Shown: positions 32,982-40,991 of the stretch, piece by piece
Numbering within the stretch: position 1 is the first letter of the stretch
Layout: each line of letters begins with the position of its first letter
Assembly (NCBI GenBank): GCA_045542355.1
Contig: JAZQKX010000016.1
Span: 1 to 64,000, forward strand
Direction: 5' to 3'
DNA: 64,000 nt
DNA from: UMGS1532 sp045542355
GTDB lineage: Bacteria > Bacillota > Clostridia > Oscillospirales > Acutalibacteraceae
The notes under the pieces: model-generated
What the model was told of the DNA's origin: nothing
What the model saw: the letters and a program-made list of their open reading frames with translations, nothing else
Databases searched by the model: none
Program-made: the position numbers and the translations under genes

Positions 32982-34196
32982 TTATGTACGGTAGTCTCCG
33001 TTGATCTTCACATACTCATAGGTAAGATCACAACCCCAAGCGGTGGAGGAAAAATCTCCGTCGTTGAGATTAATAAGTATTTCTATCTCTTCCTCTAAAA
33101 GTATTTCCTTTGCGATTTCCTCGCTGAAAGGAATTCCCGCGCCATTCTGACAAACAGGAATCTCTCCCTTAGCGCTCTTGAAAGACACATCTATTTTATT
33201 AACATCCACATCGGCACCGCTATAGCCGATAGCACATAGGACTCTGCCCCAGTTGGCATCGGCACCGAACATGGCGGCTTTTGTTAGAGATGAGCAGATA
33301 ACCGATTTTGCAACGGTCTTTGCAATTTCATCACTCTTGGCACCACGCACGGTGCATTCGAGAAGCTTGGTTGCGCCCTCGCCGTCACCTGCAATACATC
33401 TGCAAAGGTGGACAGTAAGGGTGTTGAGAGCCTTCATAAAGATTTCAAAGTGCTCACCCTCTGCAGTAATTTCCCCATTACCTGCCATACCGTTTGCCAG
33501 GACAGTTACCATATCATTGGTGGAGGTGTCGCCGTCTACACTTACCATATTAAAGGTGTTTTTTATGTCACTGCTTAATGCCTTACTAAGCATTTCAGGA
33601 CTGATGGCGCAGTCTGTTGTGATGAAGACAAGCATTGTTGCCATGTTGGGGTGAATCATGCCACTACCCTTGGCAATACCGCCAATCTTACAGGTCTTAC
33701 CGCCTATATTAAATTCCACTGCAATCTCTTTCACCTTGGTGTCGGTGGTCATTATTCCCTCGGCGGCGTTAAGACTTCCGTTATGGGACAACTCAGCCAC
33801 CAACTCCCCTATTGCGTTCTTAATAGGGGTGATATCCAAAGGCTGACCGATAACACCTGTTGAAGCTACAACAACATCTGTGGCTTTAACACCCAATGCC
33901 TCGGCGGCAAGTGCGCAGGTAGCTTCTGCGATCTCAATGCCATTTGCATTACAGGTGTTGGCATTACCGCTGTTGCAGATAATTGCCCGTGCCATACCAT
34001 CGGAAATATTGTTTTTTGTAACTGTCAAGGGAGCGCCTTTAACAAGGTTTGTGGTATATACCGCCGCGGCGGAGGCAGGACATTCACTTACAATCAGCGC
34101 CAAATCTCGTTTGGTTTTATTCTTTCTGATTCCGCAATGCACACCGCCTGCGCGGAATCCTTTAGCGGCGCAAACACCGCCCTCTATTATTTTCAT
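32982..34196 (-). CDS. argJ: Bifunctional glutamate N-acetyltransferase / amino-acid acetyltransferase
   Basis: Transfers the acetyl group from acetylornithine to glutamate, closing the cyclic arginine pathway, and in many bacteria can also use acetyl-CoA. The proenzyme cleaves itself between Ala and Thr in the HPNMATML motif, present near residue 190; STGVIG and GDTSTNDM are further family signatures. 404 residues. ATG at 34196 follows TAGGAG; the frame opens at 34238 inside argC. Because ArgJ is present, the absence of argA and argE from the operon is expected. Confidence 0.96.
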   Translation of the reverse strand: MKIIEGGVCAAKGFRAGGVHCGIRKNKTKRDLALIVSECPASAAAVYTTNLVKGAPLTVTKNNISDGMARAIICNSGNANTCNANGIEIAEATCALAAEALGVKATDVVVASTGVIGQPLDITPIKNAIGELVAELSHNGSLNAAEGIMTTDTKVKEIAVEFNIGGKTCKIGGIAKGSGMIHPNMATMLVFITTDCAISPEMLSKALSSDIKNTFNMVSVDGDTSTNDMVTVLANGMAGNGEITAEGEHFEIFMKALNTLTVHLCRCIAGDGEGATKLLECTVRGAKSDEIAKTVAKSVICSSLTKAAMFGADANWGRVLCAIGYSGADVDVNKIDVSFKSAKGEIPVCQNGAGIPFSEEIAKEILLEEEIEILINLNDGDFSSTAWGCDLTYEYVKINGDYRT

Positions 34197-34206
34197 ATCA
34201 TTACTC

Positions 34207-35139
34207 CTATATTTCCAGTCCCTCGGTTTTATCCACACCTAAAACGATGTTCATGCATTCAACAGCCGAGCCTGATGCACCTTTTCCAAGGTTATCATAT
34301 CTTGCAATCAAAAGAATTCTGTCGGTATTTCCAGAAACAGAAATTTCCATGCTATCCTTCATTTCGAGTTTGTTTGCCGAAACAAATCCGCCCTCTGAGA
34401 AATCCTCATTATAGGAAACCACGGGTCCGTTATATTTTTCTTTATACATCGCTTTTATATCATCCACAGAAAAGCCTTTATTTAATTGGCTGCCAAAAAG
34501 AGGAATTGTCACTTCCATTCCGCTATAGAAATCCGCTACAACAGGCATGAAAACAGGCTCGTTTTTGATTCCTGAAATTGCTTTCATTTCGGGAAGATGC
34601 TTGTGGGATTGAGCTATACCGTACTGTCTCGGTGCGCCTAAAAGCGGGTCCTTTTCCATATCTTCATATTCGGCAATCATCTTTTTGCCGCCACCCGAAT
34701 AACCGGTTATAGAAAAGCAAGAGAGCAAAGTATCTTTCTCGATTATTCCCTTTTCAACGAGGGGATAAATAAGAGCGATAAAACCACTTGCATGACACCC
34801 TGGGTTTGCTATTCGCTTGGAATTTCTGATTTTTTCCTCGAAATCTCCAGACAATTCAGGAAAGCCGTATGCCCAATTCGGGTTTGTTCTGTGGGCGGTG
34901 GAGGTGTCGATAACCACTGTGTCGGGGTTGGTGATTAAAGAAACCGCCTCTATTGCCGCCTCGTCGGGCAGACATAAAAAGGCAATGTCTGCCGAATTTA
35001 GCGCTTCCCGTCTGGCATCAATATCCTTGCGCTTTTCCTCGCACAATTTTATTATTTCAATATCTTTTCTGCTTTCAAGTCTTTCGGCAATCCTTAGTCC
35101 CGTTGTACCCGCACTGCCGTCAATGAATATCTTTTTCAT
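34207..35139 (-). CDS. argC: N-acetyl-gamma-glutamyl-phosphate reductase (short, type 2)
   Basis: NADPH-dependent reduction of acetylglutamyl phosphate to the semialdehyde. At 310 residues it is the shorter ArgC type. It shows the nucleotide-binding FIDGSAGTTGLRI start, the active-site cysteine in ANPGCHASGF and the conserved histidine region SHKHLPEM. Its ATG lies 20 bp inside the end of argH in another frame, so translation is probably coupled. Confidence 0.95.
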   Translation of the reverse strand: MKKIFIDGSAGTTGLRIAERLESRKDIEIIKLCEEKRKDIDARREALNSADIAFLCLPDEAAIEAVSLITNPDTVVIDTSTAHRTNPNWAYGFPELSGDFEEKIRNSKRIANPGCHASGFIALIYPLVEKGIIEKDTLLSCFSITGYSGGGKKMIAEYEDMEKDPLLGAPRQYGIAQSHKHLPEMKAISGIKNEPVFMPVVADFYSGMEVTIPLFGSQLNKGFSVDDIKAMYKEKYNGPVVSYNEDFSEGGFVSANKLEMKDSMEISVSGNTDRILLIARYDNLGKGASGSAVECMNIVLGVDKTEGLEI

Positions 35140-36511
35140 TTAATAACTCCGTGAAGTAATCTATTTGTTTTTTAACCGATTCGGGGCCTGTGCTACCCTC
35201 TGATATCCGCTTATTAACACAGGTTTCAAGGGAAATTTCAGAATATAAATCTTCCCCGAAAGAAGAATCGAATTCTTTGTATTTTTCCAAGGGAAGATTC
35301 TCTAGAACATAGCCATTCTTAATGCAATATCCCACAATCTCTCCCACATGCTTGTATGCCGTTCTGAAAGGCATACCCTTTTTAACAAGATAATCTGCCA
35401 AATCGGTGGCATTAATAAAACCTTCTCCTGCCGCTTTATACATATTGTCCTTATGTACGCTCATTGTTGAGACCATGGGAGCGAAGATGCTTAAACATTT
35501 TTTAACGGTATCAACCGCATCAAAAATCGCCTCTTTATCCTCCTGCATATCCTTATTGTATGCCAAGGGCAGACCTTTGAGGGTGGTGAGCAGAGCCATT
35601 AAATCGCCGTAAACTCTGCCTGTTTTTCCTCTTACCAATTCCGCCATATCTGAATTTTTCTTTTGGGGCATAATGCTGGAGCCTGTTGTATAGCTATCGT
35701 CAAGCTCAACGAATTTAAATTCCCAACTTGACCAAAGTATGATTTCCTCTGAAAATCTCGACAGATGCATCATAAGAATCGAAAAAGCCGACATGAGTTC
35801 AAGGCAAAAATCCCTATCTGATACACCGTCGATACTGTTAAGGGAAATCCCTGTAAATCCTAAACGCTCTGCTTCAAAGCTACGGTCGGTGTTGTAGGTA
35901 GTACCCGCTAATGCGCAAGAGCCGATGGGGCATTGGCTTAACATTCTCTCTACCGCATCGCCGATTCTGTCGAAATCCCTTTTCAGCATAAAAGCATAGC
36001 TTAAAATATGGTGAGCAAAGGTTATGGGTTGAGCTCTTTGGAGGTGGGTGTAGCCCGGCATTATAGCATCGGTGTTTTTCTCGGCAGTATCTTTTATAGC
36101 ATTAATTAGCTTTAAGATAAGCGCTCCGATTTCTTCGCACTCTGCGGCTAAATACAACCTTACATCAAGAGCAACCTGATCGTTTCGGCTACGAGCTGTA
36201 TGAAGCTTTTTACCCGCATCACCTATTCTTTTGGTTAACTCCGATTCGATAAACATATGAATATCTTCGGCATCCATATTAAAGGGCAATTCACCCTTTT
36301 CAATATCCTCTAAAATGCCGCTGAGTCCGTTTATTATCTGAGCCTTTTCGTCCTCGGTTATAATACCCTTATCGCCAAGCATTTTAGCATGAACAATAGA
36401 GCCGATTATATCCTGTTTATACATTCTTGAATCAAAATGAATAGAAGAATTAAAATCATCAGCCTCTTTATTCAATGCTTTTTGGAACCTGCCTGCCCAC
36501 ATTTTATCCAT
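35120..36511 (-). CDS. argH: Argininosuccinate lyase
   Basis: Splits argininosuccinate into arginine and fumarate, the last step. The 463-residue protein begins MWAGRFQK after three residues and has the fumarase/aspartase-superfamily signature GSSIMPQKKN near 280, plus HTARSRNDQVALD and GYTHLQRAQP. AGGTAG lies upstream of the ATG. It follows argG after 75 bp that contain a hairpin. Confidence 0.97.
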   Translation of the reverse strand: MDKMWAGRFQKALNKEADDFNSSIHFDSRMYKQDIIGSIVHAKMLGDKGIITEDEKAQIINGLSGILEDIEKGELPFNMDAEDIHMFIESELTKRIGDAGKKLHTARSRNDQVALDVRLYLAAECEEIGALILKLINAIKDTAEKNTDAIMPGYTHLQRAQPITFAHHILSYAFMLKRDFDRIGDAVERMLSQCPIGSCALAGTTYNTDRSFEAERLGFTGISLNSIDGVSDRDFCLELMSAFSILMMHLSRFSEEIILWSSWEFKFVELDDSYTTGSSIMPQKKNSDMAELVRGKTGRVYGDLMALLTTLKGLPLAYNKDMQEDKEAIFDAVDTVKKCLSIFAPMVSTMSVHKDNMYKAAGEGFINATDLADYLVKKGMPFRTAYKHVGEIVGYCIKNGYVLENLPLEKYKEFDSSFGEDLYSEISLETCVNKRISEGSTGPESVKKQIDYFTELLNEKDIH

Positions 36512-36542
36512 AACAAACTACCTGCTTTATATAAGTGTTACA

Positions 36543-36568
36543 GTGTGGCAGAGATAACTCCGCCACAC
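36543..36568 (-). promoter_or_regulatory. Stem-loop between argG and argH
   Basis: GTGTGGC (36543-36549) pairs with GCCACAC (36562-36568), with an inner GAG/CTC. No T run follows on the minus strand. It may set the relative amount or stability of argG versus the rest of the arg message. Confidence 0.5.
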
Positions 36569-36586
36569 CTTGGGTTTAAAAATATA

Positions 36587-37816
36587 TTATTTGTCTAAGC
36601 CGTTCTTTTCCTTCATCTTTGCCATAACCTTTATGGGAAGACCATAGAGATTGATGAAGCCCTGAGAGTCCTTCTGGTCGTAAACCTCGTCCTCGTCGAA
36701 GGTAGCAATTTCGGGGTCGTAGAGAGAATAGGGAGAGGTTACAGCGGCATTAATCATATTGCCCTTGTAGAGCTTTAAGGTAACGTCGCCTGTAACGGTG
36801 CGCTGGGTTGTCTTCACAAAGCTGAGAATAGCCTCGGTGAGGGGGGAGAACCACTGTGCGTTGTAAACAAGTTCGCCCAACTTCTGAGCAACAAGAGCCT
36901 TATAATGAGCAGTCTCTTTATCAAGACAAATGCTCTCCAGCACCTCATGAGCCTTGTAGATGATAGCGCCGCCTGGGGTTTCGTACACGCCACGGCATTT
37001 CATACCAACAAGTCTGTTTTCAACTATATCGAGAAGACCGATACCGTTTTCGCCGCCCAACTTATTGAGGGTTTCAACAAGCTCTACAGCGCCCATTTCC
37101 TTGCCGTCAACTGCGGTGGGAATACCCTGCTCGAAATGAACCTTAACATAGGTGGGCTTATCGGGAGCCATTTCGGGAGAAACACCCATTTCAAGGAAGC
37201 CCTCTTTATTGTATTGAGGCTCGTTGGCGGGGTCCTCAAGGTCGAGACCCTCGTGAGAAAGATGCCAGATGTTCTTATCCTTGGAATAGTTGGTCTCGCG
37301 GCTTATTTTCAGAGGCACATTGTGAGCCTCGGCATATTCGATTTCTTCTTCTCTGGATTTGATATCCCACTCTCTCCAAGGAGCGATGATGGGCATGTCG
37401 GGAGCAAATGCCTTGATAGCAAGTTCGAAACGAACCTGGTCGTTACCCTTGCCTGTACAGCCGTGACATATAGCGTCGGCGCCCTCAGCCAGAGCAATCT
37501 CAGCGATTCTCTTTGCAATGGGAGGACGGGCAAAGGCTGTGCCTAAAAGATAGTCCTCGTATTTTGCACCAGCTGCAACACAGGGGAATACGTAGTCCTC
37601 AAGGAATTCCTTGGTCAAATCTTCAATGTAGCACTTGGATGCGCCTGTTTTAATTGCCTTTTCCTCAAGGCCCTCAAGTTCACTTGCCTGTCCAACATTA
37701 CCTGAAACAGCGATGATTTCGGGATTGTTGTAGTTTTCCTTGAGCCAAGGAATGATGATGGAAGTATCAAGTCCGCCTGAGTATGCTAAAACAATTTTCT
37801 TATAACTTTTATTCAT
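36587..37816 (-). CDS. argG: Argininosuccinate synthase
   Basis: ATP-dependent joining of citrulline and aspartate. The 409-residue protein has the PP-loop AYSGGLDTS at 10-18, AICHGCTGKGNDQVRFE and WREW, all typical. ATG at 37816 follows CGGAGG; the frame opens at 37879 across the promoter. It is the first gene of the arg operon, directly behind the ARG-box promoter. Confidence 0.97.
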   Translation of the reverse strand: MNKSYKKIVLAYSGGLDTSIIIPWLKENYNNPEIIAVSGNVGQASELEGLEEKAIKTGASKCYIEDLTKEFLEDYVFPCVAAGAKYEDYLLGTAFARPPIAKRIAEIALAEGADAICHGCTGKGNDQVRFELAIKAFAPDMPIIAPWREWDIKSREEEIEYAEAHNVPLKISRETNYSKDKNIWHLSHEGLDLEDPANEPQYNKEGFLEMGVSPEMAPDKPTYVKVHFEQGIPTAVDGKEMGAVELVETLNKLGGENGIGLLDIVENRLVGMKCRGVYETPGGAIIYKAHEVLESICLDKETAHYKALVAQKLGELVYNAQWFSPLTEAILSFVKTTQRTVTGDVTLKLYKGNMINAAVTSPYSLYDPEIATFDEDEVYDQKDSQGFINLYGLPIKVMAKMKEKNGLDK

Positions 37817-37860
37817 TTTAATTTCCTCCGAAACTTTTGATTTGTTTTTTCGATGTACCC

Positions 37861-37889
37861 ATAATACCACACAATGCATAATTATGCAA
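37861..37889 (-). promoter_or_regulatory. arg operon promoter overlapped by an ARG box
   Basis: TTGCAT (37889-37884) and TATTAT (37866-37861), 17 bp apart, with TGG before the -10. The perfect 14-bp palindrome TGCATAATTATGCA (37875-37888) covers most of the -35 and the spacer and fits the ArgR/AhrC operator pattern of two opposed TGnAT halves. Arginine-dependent repression is the natural reading; no argR gene is in the window. Confidence 0.85.
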
Positions 37890-37990
37890 CACTTATTAAT
37901 ACTTTTTGTGGATTTTCTTGCAATTTTATAAATAACAGGAAGTTAAAACCTTAGTTATTATGCACTTTGACAAAGAATTCTGGGGTTTTA

Positions 37991-38044
37991 TGCGTAATAT
38001 GCACTGATTTATGTATATTTTTAAATTATATTCATAGTTATGCA
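37991..38044 (-). promoter_or_regulatory. Additional upstream ARG-box-like half-site pairs
   Basis: TTCATAGTTATGCA (38031-38044) differs from the promoter palindrome at only two positions, and TGCGTAATATGCA (37991-38003) is a shorter, imperfect version. They lie about 110-160 bp upstream of the operator, a spacing that could allow looping by hexameric ArgR. Confidence 0.5.
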
Positions 38045-38073
38045 GTTGTAAATGTATATTATAATTAATGGCA

Positions 38074-38106
38074 AAAGAGGCAGTTCACATAACGAACTGC
38101 CTCTTT
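38074..38106 (-). terminator. Terminator of the ferredoxin gene
   Basis: AAAGAGGCAGTTC (38074-38086) pairs perfectly with GAACTGCCTCTTT (38094-38106). The minus side ends in CTCTTTTGCC. Confidence 0.8.
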
Positions 38107-38131
38107 CTTAACTTCTATTGGTCGTAAAGAA

Positions 38132-38302
38132 TTATTCCTCTACGATAGCGGAAACGGGACAACCGTCTGCACATGCACCGCAAGAAATGCAGGTATCAGC
38201 GTCGATAACGTATTTGCCGTCACCCTCAGCGATAGCGCTAACAGGGCAGGTACCCTCACATGCTCCGCAGCTGATGCACTCATCAGTAATTTTGTATGCC
38301 AT
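38132..38302 (-). CDS. Clostridial-type 2[4Fe-4S] ferredoxin
   Basis: A 56-residue electron carrier with two CxxCxxCxxxCP clusters: CISCGACEGTCP and CISCGACADGCP, related by the internal duplication typical of clostridial ferredoxins. Such proteins link pyruvate:ferredoxin oxidoreductase, hydrogenases and other low-potential enzymes of anaerobes. ATG at 38302 follows GGAGG; the frame opens at 38317 but lacks a site. Monocistronic with its own promoter and terminator. Confidence 0.96.
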   Translation of the reverse strand: MAYKITDECISCGACEGTCPVSAIAEGDGKYVIDADTCISCGACADGCPVSAIVEE

Positions 38303-38336
38303 TTGTAACACCTCCATTTTCTTTAATGCTAAGCAT

Positions 38337-38365
38337 ATTGTAGCACAATAGCTTTAAATATGCAA
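38337..38365 (-). promoter_or_regulatory. SigA-type promoter of the ferredoxin gene
   Basis: TTGCAT (38365-38360) and TACAAT (38342-38337), 17 bp apart, TGC before the -10. Confidence 0.8.
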
Positions 38366-38382
38366 GTGGGTAATTATTTGTT

Positions 38383-38401
38383 CGACTTCTCTCTAAAGTC
38401 G
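38383..38401 (-). terminator. Short hairpin after ricT
   Basis: CGACTT (38383-38388) pairs with AAGTCG (38396-38401). The stem is short and the following minus-strand sequence (AACAAATAATT) is not a strong T tract, so termination is uncertain. Confidence 0.3.
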
Positions 38402-38407
38402 GGATAA

Positions 38408-39268
38408 TCATTCTAACTCTTTCAGCTTTTCCTCGTCGGGGTCAGGGGTGTTCTGCCGCTTACCGTGGCGGATGAACTTCACCTCGTCGCGGTGCATTGC
38501 AGTTGGAATTCCATCCTCCCCCACCTTAACATGAATTATGCCTGTAAGGGGATTGGCATCGGTCACAACTCCGTCACCCATACGGGTGCGGACATGGGAG
38601 CCCTGCCTTGGGGTAAGCTTGTTGAGATACTCATAGGCATCCTGCTCGTATTTGAGACAGCACATAAGTCTGCCACAGGTGCCGGAAATTTTTGTGGGGT
38701 TAAGGGAAAGTCCCTGTTCCTTTGCCATCTTGATTGAGACGGGCTGAAAGTCGCTTAAGAATCTGGAACAACAGAAAGGCTGACCGCATATACCGAGGCC
38801 TCCCAGCATTTTCGCTTCATCTCGGACACCTATCTGCCTCAGCTCAATTCTTGTGCGAAAATGGGCGGCAAGGTCCTTAACCAACTCACGGAAATCTACT
38901 CTGCCGTCGGCGGTGAAATAGAAAAGCAACTTTGAATTATCAAAGGAACATTCCACATCCACCAGCTTCATGTCTAATCCGTGCTCCAAAATCTTCGCCT
39001 CACAGATAGGAAAAGCCTCTTTTTCGCGACGGCGGTTATCCTCAGCTCTGCGAAGATCCTGATCGGTGGCAATACGCACCACCCTTTTGAGTGGTTTTAT
39101 GATGGTTTCATCCTCCACCTCGTGATTTTCTGAAGCCACTGTACCGCATTCTATTCCCCGCGACGTTTCCACTATCACTCGGTCATTCTGCTGGTAAGAT
39201 TTACCCAGCGGGTCGAAATAGTAAATTCTGCCCTCAGGCTTGAATTTTACTCCTACTACTTCTGTCAT
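38408..39268 (-). CDS. ricT: PSP1/RicT-family protein
   Basis: In Bacillus RicT (YaaT) with RicA and RicF forms an iron-sulfur complex that helps RNase Y process mRNAs and affects sporulation and competence. The 286-residue protein has the PSP1 domain and its paired cysteine motifs CGQPFCC and CGRLMCC near 160-205. The C-terminal tail is charged (DPDEEKLKELE). GAGGAG precedes the ATG by 6-7 nt. It lies downstream of the Gld-type exporter genes rather than beside holB. A strong RNA pseudoknot candidate sits directly in front of its ribosome site. Confidence 0.92.
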   Translation of the reverse strand: MTEVVGVKFKPEGRIYYFDPLGKSYQQNDRVIVETSRGIECGTVASENHEVEDETIIKPLKRVVRIATDQDLRRAEDNRRREKEAFPICEAKILEHGLDMKLVDVECSFDNSKLLFYFTADGRVDFRELVKDLAAHFRTRIELRQIGVRDEAKMLGGLGICGQPFCCSRFLSDFQPVSIKMAKEQGLSLNPTKISGTCGRLMCCLKYEQDAYEYLNKLTPRQGSHVRTRMGDGVVTDANPLTGIIHVKVGEDGIPTAMHRDEVKFIRHGKRQNTPDPDEEKLKELE

Positions 39269-39282
39269 ATTTTTCTCCTCTC

Positions 39283-39336
39283 GTCACCGCTTTACTTTTC
39301 TGGTCTTTCCCCCTGCGGTGACCCTTTAGGGGAAAG
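39283..39336 (-). ncRNA. H-type RNA pseudoknot candidate in the ricT leader
   Basis: In minus-strand RNA order: CTTTCCCC (39336-39329), 6-nt loop, GTCACCGC (39322-39315), 2 nt, GGGGAAAG (39312-39305), 14-nt A-rich loop, GCGGTGAC (39290-39283). Segment 1 pairs perfectly with 3 and segment 2 with 4, so two 8-bp stems interlock. The ricT Shine-Dalgarno GAGGAG begins about 4 nt after the last stem. I know no named riboswitch with this pattern; it may control ricT translation or protect the message. Confidence 0.55.
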
Positions 39337-39347
39337 TTTCTGAGACT

Positions 39348-40991
39348 TTAATTCATGGCTTCGATTTCTTTGTTGGCAATTACATCCTCAATTTTTTCGT
39401 AAACCACGTCGGCATATTCGGTGAGACACAGTCCCATAGGTTTGCCGTTCATTTCTATATAGTATCTTGCTTCGTTGTCCTTTAATTTAAATATAGTAAA
39501 GGTCAAATCGGAGTCGGAAGTTTTATTGTTGTGTATAAAGTCAACCGAGAAATACTCCTGAGCACCCTCGGGTCGGCTCTGAAGAATACTGTTCTCCGAT
39601 ACCACGGGATTGACAACCAAAAGATAAGAGTAATAATTCGAATAGTTTTCGGTGTCGATGGTTTTGCCGTCGTATTTAACGGTGACTTCCAATTCCTCGT
39701 TCTCGTTTTCCTTGGAGGTTATATTGAAATTATAGTTCTTATCCCCCATGTGGAAACGCATTTCACTAAGACCGCCAATGTTTTCAAGCAATACACTTTC
39801 GGCGGCGAAATATGAAGCGTCCTGCTCCAAAAAGTCAAAATTGCGGATTGAAACTTTATATATAACAGGTCCGTCGTTTACGGTGACCGCATAATAAACC
39901 TTATCGGTCTTGGACTGTGATGCCTTGATTGTCACCTCATCAGAGGCAACCTTATACTTAATTACAAGGTCGGGGTCGTCTAAAGAATACTCCTTGAGAA
40001 CCTTGTCGGAGATTCCGTCTTTATCGAAATAATAAATCTCGGCCGCCTCTATATCTTCGGTAACAAAGGACAGCGCATTAGAAACCCTCTCGGTATTTGC
40101 AGGATATTCATAGGGAGATACCATAACATAATCTATGGTGGAATTCTCTCTTTCACTCATTTCGAAACGGTATTCCTCCTTGGAATATCTTCCCCAAAAC
40201 TTCACATAGTCCACTTTGGGTATAGAGCCGTCGAAATATTCTGCATTTTCTTTGGTTTCTTCTATTTTTGTGGGGGCGTACTGGTTGATATAATAAACCA
40301 TTTCCCTTGTGTAATACTCGGTGGCTTCACCGGAAAGTATATAAACCTCTTGGGGATTGAGAGTACACTTAAGATATGCGCCTGTGATTCCGCCGTTCTG
40401 ATAGGTTTCACTCATGGTAACGCTGAAATTCTTACCGCTTTTAAGGGTAACCGTAAATTCTGCGGCGGGGTTTTCGAAACCATAGTCATAGCCTTCTTCA
40501 AAAGCACGGCTGATTGATGCCTTAGGTGTGACACAGTCGCCCACAGTAAGATCTGTCAGGGTGGTGTTGATATACTTTTTATCTATACCTTTTATATACC
40601 AAAGCAAACTTCCGCTATTGTCAACGGGGTAAAACTCAAACTCGCCGTTTGCATTTTTAAGGCTTATGGATTTAACATCATCGGCAGTATAATCGGTAAG
40701 TTTGATGGAATAGTCCGCCATTCCCGAAGAAACCACTGCGCTCTCTACGCTGAGCTCAGATGAGCCCGACTGCTTTCCAAACAGCTTATTGATAATCAAG
40801 GTGGAGGCAATAAGCACCGCCACAATAGCCAGAGCCAGTATGGTTTTTAAGGCAATTCCCATGCGGGGTTTTGCCTTTTGAGGCTTGTGTTCTATATGTG
40901 GCTTGGAAAATACCGAGGAGGCATTTATCTCATCGTCACTCAGTTCAACAAAGCCACTCTGTTCTTTGTTCGTTTTGTTTTCTTCGCTCAT
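39348..40991 (-). CDS. DUF4340 domain membrane-anchored protein of a Gld-type ABC system
   Basis: 547 residues: an acidic cytoplasmic head, one membrane helix at about 46-70, then a long extracellular part with repeated beta-rich segments (DDVKSISLKNANGEFEFY; LLENIGGLSEMRFHM), as in DUF4340 proteins that accompany GldG-like exporters. Its function is not known; it may couple the exporter to an envelope substrate. The ATG shares a base with the stop of the upstream GldG-like gene (TAATG) with GGAGG upstream, so it is part of the same operon. Confidence 0.75.
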   Translation of the reverse strand: MSEENKTNKEQSGFVELSDDEINASSVFSKPHIEHKPQKAKPRMGIALKTILALAIVAVLIASTLIINKLFGKQSGSSELSVESAVVSSGMADYSIKLTDYTADDVKSISLKNANGEFEFYPVDNSGSLLWYIKGIDKKYINTTLTDLTVGDCVTPKASISRAFEEGYDYGFENPAAEFTVTLKSGKNFSVTMSETYQNGGITGAYLKCTLNPQEVYILSGEATEYYTREMVYYINQYAPTKIEETKENAEYFDGSIPKVDYVKFWGRYSKEEYRFEMSERENSTIDYVMVSPYEYPANTERVSNALSFVTEDIEAAEIYYFDKDGISDKVLKEYSLDDPDLVIKYKVASDEVTIKASQSKTDKVYYAVTVNDGPVIYKVSIRNFDFLEQDASYFAAESVLLENIGGLSEMRFHMGDKNYNFNITSKENENEELEVTVKYDGKTIDTENYSNYYSYLLVVNPVVSENSILQSRPEGAQEYFSVDFIHNNKTSDSDLTFTIFKLKDNEARYYIEMNGKPMGLCLTEYADVVYEKIEDVIANKEIEAMN

